Below, piece by piece: positions 37,641-48,554 of a stretch of 64,000 nucleotides of DNA. The notes under the pieces are model-generated. The model saw only the letters and a list, made by a program, of their open reading frames with translations, had not been told where the DNA came from and searched no databases. Every line of letters begins with the position of its first letter. Positions within the stretch are counted from its first letter, which is position 1. The position numbers were made by a program, and so were the translations under genes. Origin of the DNA: Cyathus striatus (lineage: Eukaryota > Basidiomycota > Agaricomycetes > Agaricales > Nidulariaceae); contig JAOVFP010000017.1 of NCBI GenBank assembly GCA_025738555.1, forward strand, positions 1,426,001-1,490,000. Direction: 5' to 3'.

Positions 37641-37663
37641 TGTATGGTGTCAGTTTTCGTTCC
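37641..37663. repeat. Right TIR of the Mutator-like element
   Basis: This is the reverse complement of 32403-32425 without mismatch over 23 bp. The adjacent inner bases create the palindrome AACTGACACCA-TGTA-TGGTGTCAGTT (37630-37655). Confidence 0.75.
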
Positions 37664-38616
37664 CCCCGGTGCACATATTGGCTTTCCATAGCTCCGTACT
37701 GGGTGCTTGGTTTTCCTGATGATCACTCATCCATTAGTCCTGGCTATCACTGTTCCCAGCCGCCTCCTTTATAGGTAGACACATGCTGTTCAGTGCATTA
37801 TCACTATCTCCTAAATGTGCACACATTCTATTTTACTTAGAACCCCAAACTGTCATCAACTGTTCAATGCTTTCGTAAGAGATGTGTGCTCATCTTATTT
37901 ACTGGACCAGCAATGTACAAGTACTCCAATAGAGTTTCTCCATCCAGGTATGTCTATATTATCCTATATCCTCTTCTGATCTTTATAATTTTATAGTTGT
38001 TTTATTCCCTTGATAGCTATGCATTCACATATTTAGCTGGCAGAGTGGGACTTAACCCCAGCTCTCAAGACTCAAGATCTTAGAGGTAAGTTTCATACTG
38101 ACTGGACTTTTGTAATACATTCATTTTACTACTATGCAAATTCGATGACATTGAAAATGAGGATAGTCCTTGGCTCGTGTTATTGGATACTATTTCTACC
38201 AAGACCCATAAAAGCTAGTTGTTATCCATCTGTAAGTATTGTTTATATGGGTCATATGGGTCATGTGCAATTCTTGTGCATCAATATGCCCATGTCAATC
38301 ATTTAAATGGACCTTCCCCTGAGTTTTTTTTTAGAACTCAGTCCACGCTGTGTCATATCTTTTGTGGAAACTACCTCAAATTTGTCATTTGCATCTGAAT
38401 TCTGGTTTGTTCCCATTGTCCCTCGAATTTGGGATACAGTCTCTACTCTTTATATATCAATTCAAGAACAAGATGCCTTGATTAACATGAGCTTCTTTTT
38501 TATCATTGATTATTAGAGAAGCACATTCATATAGATGTGTGTGTACATGTGTAAAGCTCAACTAATGGAACATCAAGTCATTGCTTTGGATTTGACTTGT
38601 AATATCAGCTACTGTA
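37664..38616. other. No gene; repeat fragments, CpG-poor
   Basis: A segment at 38190-38310 (ATGGGTCATATGGGTCATGTGC, broken here as two repeats of ATGGGTCAT) matches 31382-31505 with CpG or GC positions changed. The remainder has no coding signal. Strong CpG depletion begins in this interval. Confidence 0.4.
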
Positions 38617-38880
38617 CCAATATGACCAAGTGCTCAGTGATGCGTCACACGAGATCATGAACAGGAACAGATGTCCTGTTTGTCACACATCACAGAGCCA
38701 TTTGAACAGAGGTACATCAAAAAATTGAGGTTGAGATTGAATTTTTGGCAGCTTGCTTTGCTTGCATAGATTTCCATGAACAGTTAAGATTTTTGTCACA
38801 CCTAACTTGGCCCTTTGAACAGAAGGTCCAAGTGTTCAAGGCTGTCATGCTGAAAAGTGGTGAACACTTGGTCATATTGG
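38617..38880. mobile_element. TA-flanked MITE (copy 2), CpG-decayed
   Basis: The 264 bp element is inverted relative to copy 1 at 11933-12201. Its TIRs CCAATATGACCAAGTG and CACTTGGTCATATTGG are perfect, with TA at 38615-38616 and 38881-38882. Most CpGs of copy 1 are TpG or CpA here, for example the GCACGCTTCGCTAGCG string reads GCTTGCTTTGCTTGCA. Confidence 0.9.
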
Positions 38881-39084
38881 TAAAGTATTGTTACTGTAAA
38901 GTCATTTTTGTCAATTCATTAGTATTAATGTCATTGAACCAGCTATATCTAAGTCATTAATTGATTTCAAGTAAGGCTGACTTTCAGCTGTAATTATTAT
39001 ACTCATTACATGCTTCAGGATGTATAGACACTGTTTTAAATATAACTATTATATTCTTTCTATTTTTATTAATTTTTTACAGTT

Positions 39085-39205
39085 TTTCATTTTCCTTGTA
39101 CCTGTGTTCATGAGGCTTTGTGATGTGTAATCAACTGCTAAATCTGTTCTGTTCATGGCCCTGTGTGATATGTGACTAAACAGTTGGTTGAAGTTATACA
39201 GTAGT
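39085..39205. mobile_element. Partial MITE copy 3
   Basis: TGTTCTGTTCATGGCCCTGT and the following GTTGGTTGAAGTTATACAGTA match the terminal part of copy 1 (12150-12207). It is truncated at its other side and CpG-poor. Confidence 0.6.
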
Positions 39206-39325
39206 AGTATGTAGCTGCAAGGTTGGCCATACTCCAGAAAGTATCAGGATGCTCTATTTTGAGCCTCTCTGCCTCCTTATATTTACCAACATTACAGTAG
39301 CATATTGCAAGATTGATCATACTTT
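39205..39325 (-). pseudogene. Orphan TPR fragment related to the NLR gene
   Basis: The minus strand reads TLKSMINLAICYCNVGKYKE, then AERLKIEHPDTFWSMANL and AATYYYC. This matches the first two TPR units of the NLR at 40.2-43.2 kb (TLKGMINLARCYCNIGKYME, ANLAATYYYFGKF), with part of a unit deleted. It lies about 900 bp beyond the NLR stop, so it is a partial duplication or the relic of a second NLR copy. Confidence 0.7.
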
Positions 39326-40180
39326 AAATGTTGTGGATATATTTTATAAAAATTAACCAGCAGAATGTTTAAACTTGTGGTTTGCAAAATATGCTTTGAA
39401 AATGTATAATATTATGCCAATATTCTCTGGATTACAAATTATAAAATTAAAAATATTCTGCTGCTTAATATGTCTAGAATATGTTCAGAATGTTTTAAAT
39501 AAAGAGACTGATTTTTGTCAATACTTCCCCCAGCAAAATTTAAACTAGTTGTCATTTAATAATCTCTTATATATACACTGAATACTTTAAATAAATAGAA
39601 GATGTTCTATATATATTCTGCTGATGATAATATGCAAGAAATTTGTTAACCATTGACTGAAAGTGTAAAATATTCTAAGATTATTTTGACAATACTTTCC
39701 CTCACAAAATTTAAGGTAGTTTTCTCTGTATATACACTGAATATCCAATTTTTATAAGGTATTCTAATAGAAATGTGGCTGTCAGAAATTTAAAATAATT
39801 TATGTATTTTATGGCAGAGATTAGTGCTATAAAATTTAAAATTATGTACAGTAAAATTTGTTCAAATGTGTCCAAGATATTTATTATAATCATCCCTGGG
39901 GTGAAGCAGTCTTGCCTGCTGTGTAGGTGATACAGGATATTTAGTTTAAATGTGATAGAATTGAGAATATATAACTATAGTCTACATAGTATTGAATACC
40001 ATGATATCTATATTGAGCTATAATGTCATTACATGTACTATGTAGTGCTATATTAACTATATAGAGCAGTGTATATTGCTGATAGTCAATGTTGGCTATT
40101 TGACTTGGTGCTTAACAATATTTCCAAATTAGTGTTTCCTGATGTTTGTCATACTCAAGAGTGTATCAGAATACTCTTCA
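39326..40180. other. AT-rich spacer downstream of the NLR gene
   Basis: There is no gene. At 40090-40180 the minus strand still shows EEYSDTLLSMTNI in another frame. This is the next TPR unit after the NLR stop codon, so the array once continued. Confidence 0.5.
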
Positions 40181-43100
40181 TCAAGGATTATTTATCTCAT
40201 TTCTGTCATATAGCTTCTCTGCATTACTATATTTTCCAAGATTATGGTAAGTGCTTGCAAGATTGGCCATACTCAAAAGTGTATCAGGATGTTCTTCACC
40301 AAGAATTCTTGTTCTCATTTCCATCACTTGCAATCCTAGCTTCTCTGCCTCATTATATTTTTCAAGATTATGGTAAGTACTTGCAAGATTACCCATGCTC
40401 AGGAGTGTATCAGGATGCTCTTCACCAAGAATTCTTGTTCTCATTTCCATCACTTGCAACCCTAGCTTCTCTGCCTCATTATATTTTCTAAGATTATCAA
40501 AAGTGCTTGCAAGATTGGCCATGCTCAAAAGTACACTAGGATGTTCTTCACCAAGAATTCTCATTTTCATTCCCAGAACTTGTATTTGCAGCTTCTCTGC
40601 CTCATTATATTTTCTAAGATTATGGTAAGTACTTGCAAGATTGGCCCTGCTCAATAGTGTATCAGGATGCTCTTCACCAAGAATTCTTGTTCTCATCTCT
40701 GTCACTTGCAATCCTAGCTTCTCTGCTTTATTATATTTTCCAAGATTATGGTAAGTGCTTGCAAGATTGGCCATGCTCAATAGTGTATCAGGATGCTCTT
40801 TACCAAGAATTCTTGTTCTCATTTCCATCACTTGCAATTCTAGCTCCTCTGCCTCATTATACTTTCCAAGATTATGATAAGTGCTTGAAAGATTGCCCAT
40901 ACTCCAGAGTGTATCAGGATGTTCTTCACCAAGAATTCTTGTTCTAATTTCCAGTACTTGCATTTGTAGCTTCTCTGCCTTATTATATTTCCCAAGTGTA
41001 TGGTAAGTGTTTGCAAGATTGCCCATACTCTCAAGAATATCAGGATGCTCTTCTCCAAGAATTCTTGTTCTCACTTTTGTCACTTGCAATCCTAGCTTTT
41101 CTGCCTCATTATATTTTCCAAGATTATGGTAAGTACTTGCAAGATTGGCCATACCTGTGAGTGTATTAGGATGCTCCTCACCAAGAATTCTTATGTTTAT
41201 TTCCAGAACTTGCATCTCCAGTCTCTCTGCCTCCCTAAATTTTCCAATGCTACAGTAAGTGACTGCAAGATTGCCCATACTCAAGAGTGTATCAGGATGC
41301 TCTTCACCAAGAATTCTTGTTTTCATTTCCAGCACTTGCATTTCTAACTTCTCTGCTTCTATAAATTTTCCAAAATAATAGTATGTAGCTGCAAGGTTGG
41401 CCATACATGAGAGAGTATCAGGGTGCTCTTCACCAAGAATTTTTGCTCTCATTTCCAGCACTTGCATTTCTAGCTTCTCTGCCTCCATATATTTTCCAAT
41501 ATTACAGTAGCATCTTGCAAGATTGATCATACCCTTCAGTGTATCAAGATGTTCTTCAGTAAGAATTTGCTTCATTACTTTCACTATTCTCTCCCATATA
41601 GTAACTTCAGTTTTATATTTGCCTGTCTTACGCAATACAGCAGCAAATCTCTTTAACATTATGTAATTAAAATATTCAGATTGATTTGGTAATATTTTCA
41701 GTACATGAATTGCAATTTCTTGATTATATATATGTTCCTCCATGGTATTCTCATATGTGACTGAAGCTGCCAAAATGTGTCTGGTGTTTTTAATCCACTT
41801 CTGTTGATCTGATGTTGATAATCTAAATTGACACCAATCCTGAACCAATGGATGAAGACTGTGACATTTGATATTCATATGTTTCTTGAGCAATGAAAAG
41901 GACATAAGCATAGATATTGCATCATTAAACACTATTTCATTCAACATTTTATTTCCATTGATGTTGAACAATTCTGAATTTATATTCTGGAGATGACAAG
42001 AACTACTTTCATCAGAATATTCCTCAAATGTAAAATGGTAGTTCTGTGCAGCCCTCTGAAAAATGCTGTGAGGAATTCTTTGATGATGTAAAAATGCACA
42101 GATATTTATTATTATGATTGCATATTTGGCTGCACTTGATGTTTCATAATTTATTGCATCTTGTGACATTTGAATTATCTTTTGATAAGAGATTTCCCAA
42201 GTTCCATATACTGTTTTGTTATACTTTGATGCACCTTTAAACCTTCCATTATTCATTAGCTTATCTTTGTGATTTGTGTATATCTTCAAGAATTCACTAA
42301 TATTACAGCCTCCAGATATCATGTATGCTCCTGCATGATCAATGGCTAGTGGAAGGTAACAAAGCTCGGAAACAATCTTCTTTGCTATGCATTGATGTAT
42401 GTCCAATTGCTGATGAAGTCCACTAGCTTTTAAAAGGAATTGTACTGCCTTATCTTCATTCATCTCAGTCACTTCCATAGAGTGTTCATCCATAGTAAGC
42501 CTTCTCAGTGCTGGATTTCTACTTGTAATTAAGATATTTCCTTTATTCTTAGGTGGGAGATACTTCTCAACATCTTCTGGAGCTCCATCAGCATTATCAA
42601 ATATCATCAACCATTTGCACTTCTGCACAGATATCCAGTTGAGAACTGCAGCAGTAGAAAACTCCATGGAATGAGTACCCAAATGCATCTTATAGACATC
42701 TCTGAGGCTTTGTGCTACACTTTCTTCTGAAGTGGTATCAATCCAGAATGTATAGTCAAAACTAAACTGGAATTAGTACCAAACTTTTAATGAAAGTGCA
42801 CTTGACATACTAGTCTTCCATTTCATCCATGAATTTCAGGCAAATTTGGGTTTTACCAATTCCTCCCATTCCATAGAGAAGAAAGTACTTTCTCTTCAAG
42901 TCATTTGGATTATCAGATTTAAAATGCTTCATCAAGGCTTCAAGATATTTTTCTTGACCGGTAAATATCCCACTTGTGCTTGGAGTGGTCTGAGCAAGTG
43001 GAGAAAGTCTCCCATAATTCATATCATTGACCTGGAACAGATTGCTTTAATAGAGAACCATATAGTCATATTGAGACAATTCACCTGCGTATTGCCGTAG

Positions 43101-43207
43101 TGAATTGATTGATCAATCATGGTGGATTGATTCATGACAAAGTTACTTGCATTCTGAAAAGCCATGTTTTCGTAGTTTAGGACACGGTGGGGATTGATTT
43201 TGTCCAT
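40181..43207 (-). CDS. NB-ARC/TPR NLR-like protein (STAND NTPase)
   Basis: Three exons, 43207-43085, 43031-42811 and 42761-40181, are joined by GT-AG introns and give 974 aa. A short N-terminus (ASNFVMNQSTMIDQSIHY) precedes the P-loop GMGGIGKTQ at about residues 95-103. Walker B KWLMIFDNAD, sensor GNILITSRN and the GLPL-like LPLAIDHAG follow. From about residue 520 there are ten complete 42-residue TPR units and a partial eleventh, each close to EEHPDTLLSMANLASTYHNLGKYNEAEKL (written here only as a consensus for positions 1-29). Such fungal STAND proteins oligomerise on ligand binding and are implicated in non-self recognition and cell death; no death effector domain is visible here. A frameshift truncates unit 11. 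The gene is CpG-poor but has no internal stop. Confidence 0.9.
40230..41560. repeat. 126 bp tandem repeat array encoding TPR units
   Basis: About ten 126 bp units in frame with the NLR gene. The 3' units (7, 10, 11) are nearly identical, while units 1-3 nearest the NB-ARC domain are more diverged. That gradient points to recent unit turnover at the ligand-sensing end, as reported for repeat domains of fungal NLRs. Confidence 0.9.
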
Positions 43208-43739
43208 AATAATCCTGTATTTATGCAATCTATGGGTGTGCTTCATCGGCAGCATCGCCACGATAATCAAATCTTTTTGGCTTAACACTGTTATAGATCT
43301 TTGTTGATGACTTGATCATCCATGTATCGCAAATATATTAATACCACTCACTGTTCCACGGAACATCTTTAATAATAACTTAAATAGGAATTATTCGCTG
43401 GCCTTCCGGAAATTGCATGGGAGAGCGATACGTGCAGTACATATTTGCAAGTTCTGTTAATACAAAGGGGTGCCGTGTATGCTACCTTTGTGTTCATTAT
43501 CACCAGGAATATTTGATGAAGCGACGTAGTAGGGTGACACGAAAAAGTATCTCAAACACTTGTAAATAACATAAATTGACAGACATCGTTTTCTTCCCTC
43601 AGATTTAATGGCACAGCATGCCCGTATATAGTACAGCGCACCGTATGACATGAGAAGATCAGTTATATCGGTATCATGGTAGTGTACATTAGGAACAAGA
43701 TGTGCTCCTAGAACACACGTTACCAATTGTAATGACCAC

Positions 43740-45350
43740 CTCCAGATTTGACATCAGGTAAGGGTTCAGCTACAGTACTACAGCAGTAGACGATCATAGA
43801 GCTATTGGTGACAAAATATATGACAGAGAGTACAACGCACCAGCAAACCCGGGTAGGGAAATCTATCTACGAGTGCATCGCGATTCGTGGGAAGTCCGAC
43901 TCACGTGGCACATCAACAACCAGGACCGGCTCCCTTGGTACTTGTTACGCTGACACTCACAAAGCACACTCGTCTGCCGTCTATCAGAATCTACAGTTGT
44001 TCAACAGAGCCTTGAGCGGTAGTTTCCATAAATCGTCTCGAATCTTAATGCGGCTGACTCGACTACGATTCGAGCTTTACGTATATAACTAGGTCAAACC
44101 CTCTGGCGTTTCGCCTTCTCTGGCATCTACCCCCGTCCTGCCTCTATTTTGACATCAGGAGTTTAGTCTGTGCAAGACGCTATGCAGTTGGTTATTGGAG
44201 ACCGTGATACGTACGGGAAGGGGCCTTAGCTTCATCAGTGTACGTCCTTCCCCCTATCTTCAACAAGTGAGCTTGACGTTATACGTGGTGTACGCTGTAC
44301 AAGGATTGAAAACGTTGAACGTTGAACCACTAAGGGATTACGTTCGTAGACGTATACCTGCTCTGCTACTACTAGAAGTACGTCCTTTTCTTCACTCCTT
44401 CCCTTTAAATGGGCCTCCACTTCCTCCCCTTCCGTCGCTCCCCTCTCCTCCGACCCCCTCTCAAGTTTTCTACACTCGGTTCTCTTCACCTCCACTCCGT
44501 CTCGCTTATCTGTTTACTCTTCCCACCGTTCTACGTATTCCCCCGACGTCCATTCCCCATCCTCTTCGCTCATTGTACAACCCGCTCACTATCTTCATCC
44601 AATTCTCTACTCGCTTCCTCCCGTTCTTAGTCCTTACCACCTTCACTCACCTTTCGCGTTCTATTAATCAACTTCTCCACCAAGCTCACGCGCCCAACAG
44701 TAATATCAACCTTCATCCTTTCCTGGCCAGTCTTATACTCCCTCCTGGATTCCATCCTCCACATACGTAATGTACACTAAGCGAACCTCTGACAAAACGC
44801 GTGATGATTTACGTTCTGCAGAATACGGAGCCGTAGGGATTGAAACTTGGACGTATGGAGGATGGGGAGAGCAATGTATGATGCGTGATAGGTATGTTAC
44901 GCTCGTTCAAGTGGTGGTTTTCATTCCTTCCCCTCGTTTCTCACTCCATTACTCGTTTCGTTCCTTGCATTCCACGTCTTCATGTACATATTGAAAATCT
45001 ATCCCTTCCTCGTATCCTTCTTCTCCATACCTTTCCTCTCCTCCCCCGTCGCGCGCTTCCTTGCTTCGCACTCCCGCTTGCAACTTCGATCTTCGCACCG
45101 GGACTCAATTCACTTCACTCCATTCCCTCCTCGTCTACTTTCCTCGCATCTTTCCTGCTTTCCCCGTCCCTCCCACTCAGCTTCTTTTCTCCTCTCCTCC
45201 GTTGTCTATCTTCTGTAGAGCATATTTTCAAAAGATGAACTAACCTCTCCTTCTCTTGTGACAGATACCGCGTATCTCCGCCTTTAAAAGCCCTCCCATG
45301 TGCCTCACTGTGCAGGATATCCAGTGCCCTTATTACGCTGTCATGGGTGC
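43740..45350 (+). repeat. Pyrimidine-rich dispersed repeat, copy A
   Basis: The longest and best kept copy of the family. Conserved blocks: GACGATCATAGAGCTATTGG; GGAGACCGTGATACGTACGG; a C/T tract of about 270 bp; CACGCGCCCAACAG followed by a block ending GATGCGTGATAG-GTATGTTAC; a second C/T tract of about 250 bp; then GATGAACTAACCTCTC, TGACAG and ATACCGCGTATCTCCGCC. The block borders look like splice sites. No open frame follows the blocks, so a protein product is not supported. It still has CpGs, unlike copies at 48.0 and 54.3 kb. Confidence 0.6.
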
Positions 45351-45839
45351 GTAGTAGCTCACCTCATCCGGACGTCCGCTTCATCATCCATACACAGACT
45401 AGCTCAACCCCGCCCACAAAAGTACAGTCTGAGTACTCCGAATGCCAATTGTAGCTGCGAAGCCTAATTTTTATGGTTTTTGTTATACAGGAACACACAA
45501 GGTTGCTGAGTCTTTACGTAGTAGAGTGTAAGGAGTCGTATGAGAGAACGGGAAAGCGTTTTAGTACATGATACACGATATCTAAAGGGAGGGGTCTAGT
45601 ACTTAGAGAGAAGAGAAAGGGTGAATGGGAAAAAGGAAGGATATTAGGTGTAAATAGAACATGAATGAGTGGTACGACCTGAATGTACGGAGGGAGGGAT
45701 ATTACGACTCTACGCGCTGTACGAGATTTCGAAAGGCGAGCCGCGAGATGAGCCACTATACATATTCCACTTTTATTTTTGTCAATTCTTTAGCATTAGT
45801 GTCAATTAACTAGCTATATCTAAGTTATTCATTGATTTC

Positions 45840-47480
45840 AAGTAAGGTCGCTTTGTTAAGCGGTTTGAGCCTTGCTGTAACTCTTAACAAGGTGAACATC
45901 CCCGCCGATATCTTTATATATTTTTGCACCTGGCACAATGATTAGTGCCTCGTTGTCGAGTAGTGTGTTTTACGGCGATTTTGTAAATTCACACACTTCA
46001 GCAGATCTGTTTTATCCATGAGGTCTCTTTGTTGAGTGCACGTGGTATACATTAATTGTTTATCTGTACGAAAACTCACTGGTGACTGCATACTCTTGAG
46101 TATCTTTTCTAAGACTAATTTTACATAAATACATAGTCTGTATATATATTATATGTAAGTACTTTTAATGTATATCCAAGGTCCCATAGTCGAGAAGCAG
46201 TTCAGTAATAGATTAATGTTGGGCTATACTGTAGAGTGAGAGCTAGATTTGTTATTTTATTTTATTTTCTTGATTGTTTGTGGACATTTAACCGGTTATA
46301 GTTGAGTGTATTCAACATGTGTCAAGGTCGCTTTGTTGGATGGTTCAGTGAGACTTTCTTGAAGGCTTAACAAGGTGATCATGGGAATCAGACTGTACTT
46401 TTATTTCTCATATTTAAGAGGACTAGCCATAGTTGACTGCTATCAATACTATACCTCAAGGTCATTTGATTGAGTGGTTTGAGCATTGTTTGAATTCTCA
46501 ACAAGGTGATCATAGTAGATTTTCTAGGTCTTTTTATGTTCTTGAACGTAAGCTGACAAGGTATATTTGAGTGCATTCAATATTTCTCATGGTCACTTGG
46601 TTGAATGGTTTGAGACATTCACAATGCGACATATCCCAACTACTGGATGATGAAAATTCCTGCATTTTCCATAGTTTTTTTTTAATACTTGCATGAACAT
46701 AAATATTTCATAAAGAAGAATTGTATAACTATGATTTCTGATTCTGTGAACTCAGGTAGTGCAGTTGGTATACTTGAGTTAAAATAACCCCCAATTGTCA
46801 AGCAGTTGTACACCATACCTACAACTTACAAAGTATTGAGTAGTGTTTTCATGCATAAAGAACAACTGAGAGTCTTTCACAGTCATGATAGCTAATCTAT
46901 AAGATTGATGTTTTACACAACACATTTTTTGTCTGTAATCACATATGGAGTTGTATATCATCTATCGGACTATTGTATATACATCATTCATAATAGCAAT
47001 GCAATAATATTTGAAGTGACAGTAGAGGCCAAACAGAAATTGCCTTTCAAATATGTTGATTGCTTAAAGATTTTCAAGGTTCCATTGTGTAGTAGTTAAC
47101 AGTTTGATGTCTGACTTCTACCAAAGAAAATTATCGACGGTGTAAGTGAAGGTATATTTTTATTTTTACAGCACTCTCATAGGTAATTAACTGTGTTACA
47201 TGTACAAGTTCAACTCACCAAAACAAAACCATTACACATTCCATTAAGCTATTTTTTACATCACTGTGATGGTTTATCTGGGTGAAGTGAATATAAAAGT
47301 ACATTCATTACTCCTAAGGTTCCTTTTTTGAGCAGCTATGAATGAGTTTCACTAAAGGAACCTTCTGCCAGTATAATTGAGATTCAATTTTCCTCACTTT
47401 TCTCATATCCTTGTATTTAATCTCCTATTTCAGTTACTCCCCAGAGTTCTCTTGTTGAGTGGTATTCACCTTGCACTATG
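45840..47480. repeat. Array of degenerate hairpin-core repeats
   Basis: The core AAGGTCrCTTTGTTGArTGG, usually followed by TTTGAGC and then CTCAACAAGGTGATCA, occurs at about 45844, 46019, 46324, 46457, 46586, 47312 and 47443. Spacing between some neighbours is about 130 bp. The two arms pair: GTTAAG with CTTAAC at 45855/45883 and TTGAG with CTCAA at 46470/46497, a change on both sides. The upstream 45770-45845 segment also matches 38905-38980. There is no coding signal. Confidence 0.55.
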
Positions 47481-47960
47481 TTCAACCAGGTGAATATACA
47501 ATCCTAATGTGATAGTTCTTTTTCCACACCACCAGCTTAACTTACACTTGTTTATTCCACAAGTTATCACTGTGTAGAGCAGGCTATTTGCCTGTACTGT
47601 AGAATCAGCCTCGTGTCGATTTTTAATACTCAGCTCGTTTACATTTTTCTGTACATATATAAGTACAGTACTCGACACTCTTTGAAATACAGGTTACTCT
47701 TCCCCCCTTCATCACTTCCAAATGTACCTCACTAGGACCTGAGGATAGACAGACATGCTATCCGCTTGCAAGTTCTTTGTTCAAGAACTTCCTTCAACCA
47801 GAAATCTTCTTCCACAACCAATTCAGGACTCATAATCCATAAAATGACAACTGTCATCCAGTTTCACATCCAACAGCATCATGAGATGACTGTACACTCT
47901 CATCCCCACATACATACATCCTATCTAAACATTTTCATGAAAAACCATCTGTACACACTA
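47260..47960. repeat. Dispersed repeat shared with 54.6-55.1 kb
   Basis: Blocks such as GAGCAGCTATGAA, TTTTCCTCACTTTTCTC, GTTACTCCCCAGAG, CTTGTTGAGTGGTA and TTTTTCCACACCA occur in the same order at 54600-54960. The following CATCCAGTTTCACATCCA-like block matches 55020-55050. Both copies are CpG-poor. No protein is supported. Confidence 0.6.
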
Positions 47961-47979
47961 ATAGACTTCCAAGTCTGAG

Positions 47980-48250
47980 AACTTGGTACTTCATGCCCCA
48001 CTCAAGTTGCCTAGTGTTTCTCCGTCTCTGCCCCTCTCTTTCAATATGAAGACTCTAGTCTTTGCACAAAATTATGTAGATGGATATTGGAGACCATGGT
48101 GCTTACAGAAATGGGCTTCTGCATCATCAATGTTCATGTTAAGGATTGCTGAGAACCATAGATATAGAATAGAATTGTACCCTCATATGTGTAGTTACTA
48201 TCTGATGATACTCAGGCAATTGACAATACTGGATGACTTCCCATAAGGAT
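47980..48250 (+). repeat. Pyrimidine-rich repeat, copy C (partial, CpG-decayed)
   Basis: GGATATTGGAGACCATGGTG and TGGGCTTCTGCATCATCAAT correspond to 44185-44245 of copy A (GGTTATTGGAGACCGTGATA, GGGCCTTAGCTTCATCAGTG). CpGs of copy A are lost. Confidence 0.6.
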
Positions 48251-48341
48251 TTAGCAGCATCTAGCAGGCTAAACTTTATTTAGAACTCTGATGCCAAGCT
48301 TTGGATCATGGTCTCATCATGTCTAGCTACCAGCTAAAGTC

Positions 48342-48526
48342 ATTAGCTAAGCTACCAGCAGCCCTGGCACAGCCAGGTAGCACTGGTTGCAGTGTCCAAC
48401 TAGGCAGCAAACAGAGGCAAGCAACATTTTCCTGCCTCTTTCTGCCGCATGACCAGTACACATAGAGAAGCACACTCTGCCTGCATAGGTTATAGATCAG
48501 CTCAGAAGTACCATAGTCCCCTTTAT
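48342..48526. repeat. Ngaro split direct repeat A1
   Basis: Matches A2 at 53029-53214 from ATTAGCTAAGCTAC to AGTCCCCTTTA with scattered differences, mostly C/T and G/A. Confidence 0.88.
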
Positions 48527-48554
48527 TTTTTCTACATACAACCTTGGTATCAGC

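Larger units (their letters stand above)
32403..37663. mobile_element. Probable Mutator-like element with two captured host gene fragments
   Basis: The left end GGAACGAAAACTGACACCAT continues three more bases in perfect mirror identity with the right end at 37641-37663, 5.26 kb away. Between them lie, on the plus strand, fragments of a DUF2264 gene and a histidine acid phosphatase gene and, on the minus strand, a decayed multi-exon transposase-like gene. The right end also carries an 11 bp-arm palindrome at 37630-37655. No clean target duplication was found; both flanks contain CGGTGC close to the TIR, which may be its remains. The class is inferred from the gene content. Confidence 0.6.

Noticed and set aside
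40069..41347. Plus-strand repetitive frames over the NLR repeats
   Set aside because: They are antisense shadows of the 126 bp TPR units.
40230..41560. Satellite or CRISPR-like array
   Set aside because: The 126 bp periodicity is exactly 42 codons in frame with the NLR gene and has no spacers.
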